Shown here: positions 55,354 to 63,099 of the stretch, piece after piece
Layout: every line of letters begins with the position of its first letter
How positions within the stretch are numbered: the first letter of the stretch is position 1
Program-made: the position numbers and the translations under genes
Notes under the pieces: model-generated
Database searches by the model: none
Seen by the model: the letters and a program-made list of their open reading frames with translations, nothing else
Told to the model about the DNA's origin: nothing
From: Pseudoxanthomonas suwonensis
GTDB taxonomy: Bacteria > Pseudomonadota > Gammaproteobacteria > Xanthomonadales > Xanthomonadaceae
Length of the DNA: 64,000 nt
NCBI GenBank assembly: GCA_003240695.1
Contig: QFNC01000024.1
Span: 1 to 64,000 of the forward strand
Direction of reading: 5' to 3'

Positions 55354-55947
55354 TTACTCAGCCACCACCTTGCGCAGCAGCTCCGGCTTGCCTTCGATGT
55401 CCTTCACCTTGCCGTCGCTGCCGAACACCACCGTGAACGGATCGAAGCTCCACAGCCAGAAGCGCCAGTACTTGTCCTGCAGATCGGGGGTTTCGCTGGT
55501 GATGGGATAGCCCAGCGCCATCAGCACCTGTTCCCGGGTCATGCCACGCGCGACCTTGGCCTGTTCGATCGCGTTGCGGATGCGGGCCGGTGCCTTGGCG
55601 ATTTTCGCGCGCGGATCCTCGGTCACGATGTAGCGCTTGCCGAACTCCTCGATCGACAGGTCGCGGCTATAGTCGTTGCCGATCGACTGCTTCTTGCCCA
55701 GCACCTCGATGTTGACCCGGTTGCGGCCGAAGCTGCGGAATTTCACCGGCGACCCGAACGGGATCATGGTCTTGCCGGTTTCCTGGTAATTGGAATCGGA
55801 AATCCAGCTGCCGTCGGTGCGCATGTTGCAGCACAGATAGCCGTCCGCAAGCGCTGCCTTGCCTGCCGCGTGCGCGGGCGCGCCGGTAGCGATGCCGGCA
55901 GCCAGCACGGCCGCCATGCCCAGTGCCCGTGTCGTTTTCGTCTTCAT
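55354..55947 (-). CDS. Periplasmic protein with BamE-like C-terminal part
   Basis: 197 residues. Signal peptide 1-27 (AHA cleavage). The middle is a beta-rich region with YLCCNMRTDGSW and SNYQETGKTMIPFG. The C-terminal stretch (ARGMTREQVLMALGYP, YWRFWLWSFDPFTVVFGSDG) resembles the SmpA/OmlA (BamE) fold, where GMT-EQV--ALG is a hallmark. There is no lipobox. Function unknown. The start at 55947 is set by the signal peptide. Confidence 0.75.
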   Translation of the reverse strand: MKTKTTRALGMAAVLAAGIATGAPAHAAGKAALADGYLCCNMRTDGSWISDSNYQETGKTMIPFGSPVKFRSFGRNRVNIEVLGKKQSIGNDYSRDLSIEEFGKRYIVTEDPRAKIAKAPARIRNAIEQAKVARGMTREQVLMALGYPITSETPDLQDKYWRFWLWSFDPFTVVFGSDGKVKDIEGKPELLRKVVAE

Positions 55948-56063
55948 CCTGATGTCTCCCCTGTCTCGTCTGTTGGTGGTGGATACGGCATCACCGGGAC
56001 GCGTTCGACATCCCTGCCGTCGGTCGATTGTAGTCCGATGCATCCTGCCGCGACAGCCGCCGC

Positions 56064-56531
56064 CTAGATCCAGCGGCCGACGGTCCGCGCATAGGCCGCA
56101 TAGTGCGTGCCGAAGCTCTGCTCCAGGGCGCGTTCCTCGCGGCGGATCACCCAGTGGATGGCGATCCAGACCAGCGGCAGGAACAGCGCCGGCCAGGCGC
56201 TGTTATAGATCAACGCCAGCCCGGCATACACCAGCATCAGGCTCACGTACATCGGATTGCGCGAATACCGGTAAGGACCGGTGGTGACCAGCCGCGACGC
56301 CGGATACATCGGCATGATCGCGGTGCGCGCGATCCTGAACGCGGCGATCGACCAGACCGACAGCGCGCTGCCGGCCAGCACCACCAGCCAGCCGGCCACC
56401 AGCAGATGCCGCTGCCAGTGCGACGCCTGCGTCAGGTGCAGACCGGCGCCCGCGTGGTGCAGCAGCCAGGACAGCAGCAAAAAGGTTAGGAAGAGCGTCG
56501 GCGGCGGTAGCCGGACATTGGGATGTGGCAT
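56064..56531 (-). CDS. Isoprenylcysteine methyltransferase-like membrane protein
   Basis: 155 residues, about four hydrophobic segments. The C-terminal motif VTTGPYRYSRNPMYVSLMLV with a later EERALEQSFGTHYAAYA defines the ICMT/PEMT-like family of SAM-dependent membrane methyltransferases. The bacterial substrate (lipid or small molecule) cannot be told. The start MPHPNVRLPPP at 56531 is typical; a longer start at 56576 is possible. Confidence 0.85.
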   Translation of the reverse strand: MPHPNVRLPPPTLFLTFLLLSWLLHHAGAGLHLTQASHWQRHLLVAGWLVVLAGSALSVWSIAAFRIARTAIMPMYPASRLVTTGPYRYSRNPMYVSLMLVYAGLALIYNSAWPALFLPLVWIAIHWVIRREERALEQSFGTHYAAYARTVGRWI

Positions 56532-56615
56532 GGCGAAAAGCGGGCGGAGCAGGCGGGAATTCGTCCTGCCGGGCACGGATGGTACTGCAACGGTGCAGCG
56601 TCTGGCCGCCGTCGG

Positions 56616-57242
56616 TCAGGCGATGCCCAACCACCCGCCGATCACCGCCCGCGCCTGTTCCACCCCCTGCCGCGACGGCGCGGAGAACGTCTGCACCCCG
56701 ACCGTATCCCCGAAGCGCTGCTGCAGCTCGCGTCGCACGGCCTGCAGCGCGTTGGCCGCCGCGCCGCGCGACAGCTTGTCGGCCTTGGTCAGCAAGGCGT
56801 GCGCCGGCAGGTCGCGCTGCACGGCATAGCCCAGCATCTGCAGGTCGTAGTCCTTCAGCGGGTGACGGATGTCCATCACCACCACCAGGCCGCGCAGCGC
56901 CTGACGGGTTTCGAAATAGCTCTGGATGAAGTCCTGCCAGTGCTGCTGCAGCTCCTGCGGCACCTTGGCATAGCCGTAACCGGGCAGATCGACCAGGTAG
57001 CGGTCGGTCTGCGGCGGGACCTGGAAGTAGACCAGCTGTTGGGTGCGGCCCGGTGTTTTCGACACCCGCGCCAGCGCCTTCTGCCCGCAGATGGCATTCA
57101 GCGCGCTGGACTTGCCGGCGTTGGAGCGGCCGGCAAAGGCCACTTCATGCCCCCCATCGGCGGGCAGCTGGCGGGCGGTGTGTGCGGCCAGCAGGTAGTC
57201 GGCCTGGGCCAGCGGGTTTCGGGCAGGTGCTGCGGCAGTCAT
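56616..57242 (-). CDS. engB: Ribosome biogenesis GTPase EngB (YsxC/YihA)
   Basis: 208 residues. Essential GTPase for large-subunit assembly. G1 is AGRSNAGKSS, G2 TPGRTQQL, G3 DLPGYGYAKVP, G4 LTKADKL and G5 FSAPS. The start MTAAAPARNPL at 57242 is used. It is transcribed divergently from cytochrome c4, 123 bases apart. Confidence 0.95.
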   Translation of the reverse strand: MTAAAPARNPLAQADYLLAAHTARQLPADGGHEVAFAGRSNAGKSSALNAICGQKALARVSKTPGRTQQLVYFQVPPQTDRYLVDLPGYGYAKVPQELQQHWQDFIQSYFETRQALRGLVVVMDIRHPLKDYDLQMLGYAVQRDLPAHALLTKADKLSRGAAANALQAVRRELQQRFGDTVGVQTFSAPSRQGVEQARAVIGGWLGIA

Positions 57243-57365
57243 CGGGATAGCTTGGCATGGATCGGCCGGGGTTTGACCGGCACGCCGCCGGCGCCGATAA
57301 TTCCCGGTCACCGTGCCTGCCGGTCTGCGGCAGGTGCGCCAACCGTTCGTCCTGGAGTGCAGTGC

Positions 57366-58352
57366 ATGCGTCACGCGCGCGTTTTCGGCCTGGTCGGCCT
57401 GACCGTCACCGCAGTGGCGGCGGTGGCCTTCGCCCAATCCACGGTCACCCCGCTGCCCGACACAGCGCCGGTGCAGACCGCGCCGCTGGACACCGCGCCG
57501 GCACAACCGCCGCAGTGGGGCGATGCCAAGCGCGGCGCCACCCTGGCGGCGGCCTGTGCGGCCTGCCACGGTCTGGATGGCAAGGCGCTGCAACCCAACT
57601 ATCCCAATATCGGGGGGCAAGGCGAGCGCTACATCGCCGAGCAGCTGGCGCTGTTCAAGAGTGGCGAACGCAGCGCCGGCCTGGCAGCGCTGATGCGTCC
57701 TTTCGCCATCAATCTCAGCCCGCAGGACATGCGCGACCTGGGCGCACACTACGCCAATCAGCCGACCACCAGCGGCGTGGCGGACGACACCGTGATCGCC
57801 GACGAGGCCAGCCCCTACAACGGCATGAAATTCTACGAAGCCGGCCAGCAGCTGTACCTGCGTGGCGACGTTAAGCGCGACATCCCGGCCTGCCTGGGCT
57901 GCCACGGCCCCTCCGGCGCGGGCAACCCCGGTCCGGCCTACCCGATGATCGGCGGCCAGGATTCCGGTTACGTGACCGCGCGCCTGAACAATTACCGCGC
58001 CGGCACCAGCACCTATGAAAAGGCCAACGCCAGGCATTTCGAGATCATGGCCCAGATCGCCAAGTCGCTGACCGACGCCGAAATCGCCTCGCTGGCCAGC
58101 TTCCTGCGCGGCCTGCACGACCGCGCCGACGAGGCCACGCCGGAGCAGGTCGCGGCGCTGGGTTCCCTGCCGCCGCCGCCAGCCCCGACTCCCGTCACGC
58201 CCACGGTGGCCACGCCGTCCGCTCCGCCGGCCGCCGATGCGGCTGCAGCGCCGCCGCCTGCGGATGCGACGGCGCCTGCTGATGCCACAGTCGGCACCGC
58301 ACCGGCGGTCGCGCCAGCCACAACCCCTGCCGACCCGGCTGCCACGCGCTGA
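57366..58352 (+). CDS. Diheme cytochrome c4
   Basis: 328 residues. Periplasmic electron carrier to terminal oxidases. Signal peptide 1-23. Two covalent heme sites: C64-AA-C67-H68 and C176-LG-C179-H180, with probable methionine ligands in LAALMRPF and later EIMAQI. A tail of about 65 residues rich in P, A and T follows the second domain. It starts a cluster with two DsbA-like genes, an arrangement conserved in Xanthomonas. Confidence 0.92.
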   Translation: MRHARVFGLVGLTVTAVAAVAFAQSTVTPLPDTAPVQTAPLDTAPAQPPQWGDAKRGATLAAACAACHGLDGKALQPNYPNIGGQGERYIAEQLALFKSGERSAGLAALMRPFAINLSPQDMRDLGAHYANQPTTSGVADDTVIADEASPYNGMKFYEAGQQLYLRGDVKRDIPACLGCHGPSGAGNPGPAYPMIGGQDSGYVTARLNNYRAGTSTYEKANARHFEIMAQIAKSLTDAEIASLASFLRGLHDRADEATPEQVAALGSLPPPPAPTPVTPTVATPSAPPAADAAAAPPPADATAPADATVGTAPAVAPATTPADPAATR

Positions 58353-58452
58353 GGGCATGCTCGTTCACCGGCGCGCAGGGTTGCCATCTCGGCAAACCGG
58401 TATGCTGAGGGGCTTGGCGGGTTGCGCCGCTTCCGCAAAAGGCATCGTGTCG

Positions 58453-59121
58453 ATGAAGGCTTCGTTCCGCCTGTTGTGCATGTTGCTGCTGGCCGTCGTG
58501 CTGATGCCGGTCGCCGCAGCTGCCGGCAAATCCGCGCCCACACCATTGCTGCCGCTGCAGGAAGGGCGGGAGTACGTCACCATCGCCGATGGACATCCCT
58601 ACGCAGCCAACCCCGGCCGGATCGAAGTGGCCGAGGTGTTCAGCTACCGCTGTCCGCATTGCGCCCATTTCGCCCCGCAGCTGGAGGCTTGGAAGCGCCG
58701 CCAGGCCAAGGACGTGCAGCTGGTCTACGTGCCGTTGGCCAGCGATCGCGACGACATGCTGTCGCGCGGCTTTCTGGTGACCAGCGACGCCAAGGCCCTG
58801 GAAAAAACCCATCTGGCCGTGTTCAAGGCGCTGCATCAGGACCAGTCGCTGCCGGGCAATCCCAGTGCCGACGAGATGGCCGATTTCCTCGCCCGGCATG
58901 GCCTGCGCCGCGCGGACACGCTGCGTGTGCTGAACCAACGTGCCTTGTCGCAGCGGCTGATGGCCGCGCGGCAGTTCGCCATGCGCAGCGGCATCGACGG
59001 CACGCCCACGCTGATCGTGAACGGGCGCTACCGCGTGCTCGGCCAATCCAGCGTCGAGGCGACCCTGCGCGTGGTCGACGCGCTGGTCGCCCGCGAGCGC
59101 CAAGCCGCCCGCACACCGTGA
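58453..59121 (+). CDS. DsbA-family thiol:disulfide interchange protein
   Basis: 222 residues. Periplasmic oxidase forming disulfides. Signal peptide 1-25, thioredoxin fold with active site C67-PH-C70 in FSYRCPHCAHF, and cis-proline in GIDGTPTLIVNG. The start at 58453 (MKASFRLL) is favoured; a GTG two codons upstream also exists. A TATGCT -10-like hexamer lies at 58401-58406. Confidence 0.92.
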   Translation: MKASFRLLCMLLLAVVLMPVAAAAGKSAPTPLLPLQEGREYVTIADGHPYAANPGRIEVAEVFSYRCPHCAHFAPQLEAWKRRQAKDVQLVYVPLASDRDDMLSRGFLVTSDAKALEKTHLAVFKALHQDQSLPGNPSADEMADFLARHGLRRADTLRVLNQRALSQRLMAARQFAMRSGIDGTPTLIVNGRYRVLGQSSVEATLRVVDALVARERQAARTP

Positions 59122-59179
59122 TCCACCTGCCATTCCACCATCCCCATTCCATCGAACTCCGCAATCAGGACTCCGCCCC

Positions 59180-60022
59180 ATGAAGAGATTCGCCGCCCCG
59201 ATTCTGCTGATCCTTGCCCTGGCCGCCTGCAACGACAGCCCGGCTCCCGGTGCGCCGGGCTCCGCCGGCAGCACATCCAGTGAAGGCGGTTTCGTGCCGG
59301 CCGCCGCCAGCGCGCCCACCGCCGACGATCAGGCACTGGCCACCGAAGCCGCCGGCAAGGTCACCGAACTGGCCGCGTTGGCCGCGCAAAGTCCGCCGCC
59401 GGTGGCCGGCACCGATTACCTGCTGATTCCGGGCGGCCAGCCGTTCCAGCCGGTGCCGGGCAAGATCGAACTGGCGGAAGTGTTTGCCTACACCTGCTCG
59501 CACTGCTTCGCTTTCGAGCCGTTGATGCGCGCCTGGGCCAAGTCGCTGCCCGACGACGTGAGCGTGCAGTACGTGCCGGCCGTGTTCGGCGGCCCGGGCG
59601 ATGCCTACGCCAGCGCGTACTACGCGGCCGAGTCCCTGGGCGTGCTTGACCGCACGCACGATGCGCTGTACCGCGCCATCCACGTCGATCACAGCTTCAA
59701 GCAAGGCACGGCCGACGAAATCGCCGCCTTCATGGGCCACTACGGTGTTGACAGCGCCCAGTTCGAAAGCGTGATGCAGAGTTTCGCCGTACTGAACAAG
59801 CTGAAGCGCAGCCAGCAGTTCATGCTGCAAAGCAAGATCGATGGCACACCCACACTGGTGGTGAACGGCAAGTACCACGTGCTGGGCAAGACCCGCGACG
59901 ACCAAGTGCGCATCGCCAACCAGCTGATCGCGCAGGAACGTGCGGCCGGTGCCACCGCCGCCGCCACTGCGTCCCCTGCAGCTGCTCCGGCGACGGCCTC
60001 GGAGCCGGCCCCGGCGCAGTAA
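59180..60022 (+). CDS. DsbA-like lipoprotein
   Basis: 280 residues. The lipobox LALAAC places the lipidated cysteine at 17. A long flexible linker (18-75) is followed by a DsbA domain with active site C106-SH-C109 in AYTCSHCFAF and cis-proline in KIDGTPTLVVNG. The C-terminus is an alanine/proline-rich tail. It is probably anchored in a membrane facing the periplasm. Together with the soluble DsbA directly upstream it suggests division of labour in disulfide formation. Confidence 0.9.
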   Translation: MKRFAAPILLILALAACNDSPAPGAPGSAGSTSSEGGFVPAAASAPTADDQALATEAAGKVTELAALAAQSPPPVAGTDYLLIPGGQPFQPVPGKIELAEVFAYTCSHCFAFEPLMRAWAKSLPDDVSVQYVPAVFGGPGDAYASAYYAAESLGVLDRTHDALYRAIHVDHSFKQGTADEIAAFMGHYGVDSAQFESVMQSFAVLNKLKRSQQFMLQSKIDGTPTLVVNGKYHVLGKTRDDQVRIANQLIAQERAAGATAAATASPAAAPATASEPAPAQ

Positions 60023-60042
60023 AGCATCCCCCCCGATACGCC

Positions 60043-60813
60043 ATGGCAGCAGAGACGCGCACCCTGCGGCTGCTCAGCGCCAACATCCAGGCGGGGTCCA
60101 GCACGCGCGGCTATGCCGATTACGTGTCGCGCAGCTGGTCGCACGTGCTGCCGGCCGGCAACAAGCGCGGCGCGCTGGATGCCATCGCCCAGCTGGCCGG
60201 CGAGCACGACATCGTCGGCCTGAACGAGGCCGACCCCGGCAGCCTGCGCTCCGGCTTCACCAACCAGACCCACTACCTGGCCGAACGCGGCGGCTTCAAT
60301 TTCTGGAGCCACCAGCCCAACCGCAGCGTCGGCGGCGTCGCCTCCAGCGCCAACGGCCTGCTGAGCCGGCTGGAACCGCTGGACGTGGCCGACCATCCGC
60401 TGCCCGGACGCCTGGCCGGACGCGGCCTGCTGGTGGCGCGTTTCGGGCGTGGCGACGCGGGCTTGACCATCGCCATCGCGCATCTGGCGCTGGGAGCGCA
60501 ATCGCGCCTTGCGCAGTTGAGCTTCATCGCCGAGGTGCTGCAGGATCACCCGCACGCGGTGCTGATGGGCGACTTCAACTGCACCCTGGAACAACCGGAG
60601 ATGGCGGTGCTGTTTCGCCAGACACGCCTGCAGCCGCCCAGCTGCCCCCCGGTACTGACGTTCCCGTCGTGGCGGCCGCAGCGGGCCATCGACCACATCC
60701 TGGCCACCGACACCCTGCCCTGCGAAGGCCTGCAGGCGCTGGCGGCGGCGAAATCGGACCATCTGGCGCTGTCGGTGCGGCTGCAGGTGCCGGAGGCGGC
60801 GCTGCGGGTGTAA
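60043..60813 (+). CDS. Endonuclease/exonuclease/phosphatase (EEP) family protein
   Basis: 256 residues. Metal-dependent phosphodiesterase/nuclease fold. Conserved positions are SANIQAGS (Asn), NEAD (Glu metal ligand), HLALGAQ, MGDFNCT (Asp/Asn) and SDHLALS (Asp-His at the end). No signal peptide, so it is presumably cytoplasmic. The substrate could be DNA, a lipid or a phosphoinositide-like molecule; not determinable. It follows the DsbA-like genes by 20 bases. Confidence 0.88.
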   Translation: MAAETRTLRLLSANIQAGSSTRGYADYVSRSWSHVLPAGNKRGALDAIAQLAGEHDIVGLNEADPGSLRSGFTNQTHYLAERGGFNFWSHQPNRSVGGVASSANGLLSRLEPLDVADHPLPGRLAGRGLLVARFGRGDAGLTIAIAHLALGAQSRLAQLSFIAEVLQDHPHAVLMGDFNCTLEQPEMAVLFRQTRLQPPSCPPVLTFPSWRPQRAIDHILATDTLPCEGLQALAAAKSDHLALSVRLQVPEAALRV

Positions 60814-60826
60814 TCAGCGAGGACGT

Positions 60827-61294
60827 ATGCGACTTTCCAAGATGCTTTCCAGCAATCCGGTCAAAGGCGCCTTGCTATTCGCCATCGCAGGCCCTCCAAT
60901 TGGCTCGTTTCTTGTGACTATGACCATAGCCCTTCCTTTCGCAATTCGGCTGACAATCCACAAGAGTTTCTTGATGGCGGCAATGGTGCTTTTTATCCCG
61001 ATCGGTGTCGCGGCATTCTCCTTTCTATTTGGCGCGATTCCAGCCGCACTGTCTGGAATTGTCGTAGGCATTCTGAGAACAAGATTGTCCCCGTTTTCCG
61101 GAGCGATCATCTCTGGAGCCGTTGCTGCCCTGATAACATTGTTTTTCTTCGCGTTCCTGATGTCGCCACCCGGCATACCCGACATCCAGAATGCGCTCGA
61201 AGACAGTCCGGACACGCTTGCATTATTTGGCCTATTCGCCTTCGTTGGCGGCTTTATTGTTGGCCATTTATTTTTGAAACACCAAGGCAACTGA
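60827..61294 (+). CDS. Small membrane protein, lower GC
   Basis: 155 residues with four hydrophobic segments (ALLFAIAGPPIGSFLVT, FLMAAMVLFIPIGVAAFSFL, ALSGIVVGIL plus GAVAALITLFFFAFLM, and ALFGLFAFVGGFIVGHLFL). No recognisable family. Base composition is clearly more A/T than the preceding gene, with codons such as ATA, TTT and TTA. It begins 13 bases after the EEP gene. It opens the variable 60.8-62.8 kb patch. Confidence 0.65.
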   Translation: MRLSKMLSSNPVKGALLFAIAGPPIGSFLVTMTIALPFAIRLTIHKSFLMAAMVLFIPIGVAAFSFLFGAIPAALSGIVVGILRTRLSPFSGAIISGAVAALITLFFFAFLMSPPGIPDIQNALEDSPDTLALFGLFAFVGGFIVGHLFLKHQGN

Positions 61295-61393
61295 CCCAAG
61301 TCAAAGCCGATCCTCGCTTCGCACGCCCATTCTTCGATACTGCGTCGCACACCAGATTAGGACGCCTAATTGCTACGTCCAGTTATTGACGCC

Positions 61394-61497
61394 ATGATTC
61401 CAGAAGACATCAAAGCAGAGATCATCCGTCGCCTCTAAGCGGCGGAACGCAAGCACGATGTCCGCGTCCTGATGGCGATCGAGTCAGGCCGCAGGGC
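61394..61497 (+). pseudogene. Remnant of a nucleotidyltransferase-domain gene (RlaP-like)
   Basis: The frame from ATG at 61394 gives MIPEDIKAEIIRRL, then TAA at 61436-61438, then AAERKHDVRVLMAIESGRRAL in the same frame. This matches the N-terminus of the family in which IKAEI--RL-AAE--H-VRVL-A-ESGSRAW precedes the catalytic GS site and aspartates. The stop replaces what is usually glutamate, GSRAW has become GRRAL, and the similarity ends there, so most of the gene is lost. It lies within the 332 bases (61295-61626) that otherwise hold no intact gene. Confidence 0.55.
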
Positions 61498-61707
61498 ACT
61501 GCGCGCCGGGGATTCGACGGGCCCTTCGGGCCTAATGGGCGGCTCTTCCATCGCTTCCAAGACAACGGCCGTCTTTGGGCCGGTGAGGCCATCGTATCCG
61601 AACTCGCCGGACGGGCCGATGCCGCCATGACAGGGGATGCGCAGATGGATGCGATACCCCTGGCCGCTGTGATAAAGTCCACCGAACGCGGCATCGTTGC
61701 AAACGGC

Positions 61708-62133
61708 ATGAATCTTGATTTCCGATCGCGATTGGACCAGTGGCCCCTGGAGAAATGGAAAAGGCTCTCCAGGATCGTGTGCATTCCCCTCGTTCCGGTC
61801 ATCCTGGTTCTCGTGATATTCGGATTCCCGCTTCTGGGCAACCTGGCGTTCTTCCTTGTTTCGGATTTCCTGACCGACGGCTGCAGGACGACGAGCGAAG
61901 GTTTTCCCGTGGACTGCTTCCGTTACGGGCTGGACATGGGCGGCCTGGTGCGCGGCTACGCCCTGGGAATTTTCCTGCTCGGCATCATCAATCCCATGCT
62001 CGCGTACGGGATCGTGACCCATTTCATTCCCGTCTACATCCTGGTTCCATGGATCATACTTGCGTGGTACCTGCGCAGGCGCGTCAAGAAAGGCGTCGCC
62101 TTGGAGAAATCACGTGTCAGCGAGAATCCCTGA
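61708..62133 (+). CDS. Small membrane protein of unknown function
   Basis: 141 residues from MNLDFRSRLDQWPLEKW. Hydrophobic segments at about 23-52 (IVCIPLVPVILVLVIFGFPL) and about 78-120 (GYALGIFLLGIINPMLAYG, HFIPVYILVPWIILAWYL) end in a basic tail. Two cysteines lie in a short exterior loop (DGCRT, VDCFRY). The frame is open upstream to about 61390 without a convincing start (ATG at 61627 is a candidate), and that upstream part also looks coding. No family recognised. Confidence 0.55.
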   Translation: MNLDFRSRLDQWPLEKWKRLSRIVCIPLVPVILVLVIFGFPLLGNLAFFLVSDFLTDGCRTTSEGFPVDCFRYGLDMGGLVRGYALGIFLLGIINPMLAYGIVTHFIPVYILVPWIILAWYLRRRVKKGVALEKSRVSENP

Positions 62134-62356
62134 TCGATCCGGATGTCCCTTGCACGAGGCGATGCCCGGCAGAATCCATCGGGCACGCGATTGACCGGCG
62201 TCGATTGGAAACGCCGGCCGGGCTGTTCAGTCTTTCCCGGAATTCCAGGCATTGGTTCAATCCGAACCGGCTTCGCCACCCTCGAATGCGTGATAGCATT
62301 TGCCGGAAGACATGCCAACGCACATCCTAGGCGCCAGGAAAAAGGAAGAAGCATCC

Positions 62357-62809
62357 ATGCTAATTCGAGCACTGACTCGCAGTTCGATTTTCTTGGCCGT
62401 CGCGGGCTGTTCTGCGGCGCCCGTGGCAACCGAACGCACGCATCCGGATGGCGCCGCCGCTGATTTCGGGCTGACCATCCAGAACGCGATCAACGTGTGC
62501 AAGCCGCAAGGTCAGCAGGAGTACCTGTCGCTGCTCGTCTGCCCCGACGGCCAACACCCGGCATTCGACAGGATCGGAAGCGTCGGCCTGCGGAACGAGC
62601 CGCCGGAAAACGCGAGCAGGGATGAAGTTGAAAGGCGGCTGGTCAGGCAGATGACATACGAGCCGCTCGGGCCGAACGATACCGATTTCCACATGGTGGA
62701 TGCGTACCGCCTGCAGTGTGGCGACAGGTCGACCACCGTTTATCTCGACATGTATCACTGTGGCGAGCCGATGCCGCAGAAGGCACCAAACGGATTCACC
62801 CACCTGTAA
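62357..62809 (+). CDS. Putative lipoprotein of unknown function
   Basis: 150 residues. Signal sequence with lipobox LAVAGC (about residue 12-17). The mature part contains four cysteines (NVCKP, LLVCPD, LQCGD, YHCGE) likely to pair, and DRSTTVYLDMYHCG near the end. No known domain seen. An AAGGAAG element precedes the ATG at 62357, and TAGCAT at 62294-62299 could be a -10. The stop is followed by 290 bases without a gene. Confidence 0.62.
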   Translation: MLIRALTRSSIFLAVAGCSAAPVATERTHPDGAAADFGLTIQNAINVCKPQGQQEYLSLLVCPDGQHPAFDRIGSVGLRNEPPENASRDEVERRLVRQMTYEPLGPNDTDFHMVDAYRLQCGDRSTTVYLDMYHCGEPMPQKAPNGFTHL

Positions 62810-63054
62810 TCCCCCCCTTCGGCAGGACACACTGCGGTGCCGGGCCTGAATCGCTCCGCTCGATATCAGCCCAGTCGCATTGCACTATGCTGGCAGCCAA
62901 GGAACTGGTTCTGCGACCGATTCCGGCAAATGTGCGTATCGACGATTGGCACCTGGTGCCTGCGACTGAGCCAGCCGGTTCGACGTCAGGTCGACAGCAT
63001 TGCGCAAGGCATGACGGCACCGTACTCCATGGGCCTGTCATGCACCGCAGCACC

Positions 63055-63085
63055 GCCGGCAGGCACCCTTCGGTGCACTGCCGGC
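63055..63085 (-). terminator. Hairpin downstream of the TonB-dependent receptor gene
   Basis: GCCGGCAGGCACC (63055-63067), loop CTTC, GGTGCACTGCCGGC (63072-63085), perfectly paired except for one bulged A. It starts 14 bases after the receptor stop on the minus strand. There is no T-tract. The rest of 62810-63054 shows no gene or clear signal. Confidence 0.6.
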
Positions 63086-63099
63086 AGCTCTGACGTCGA

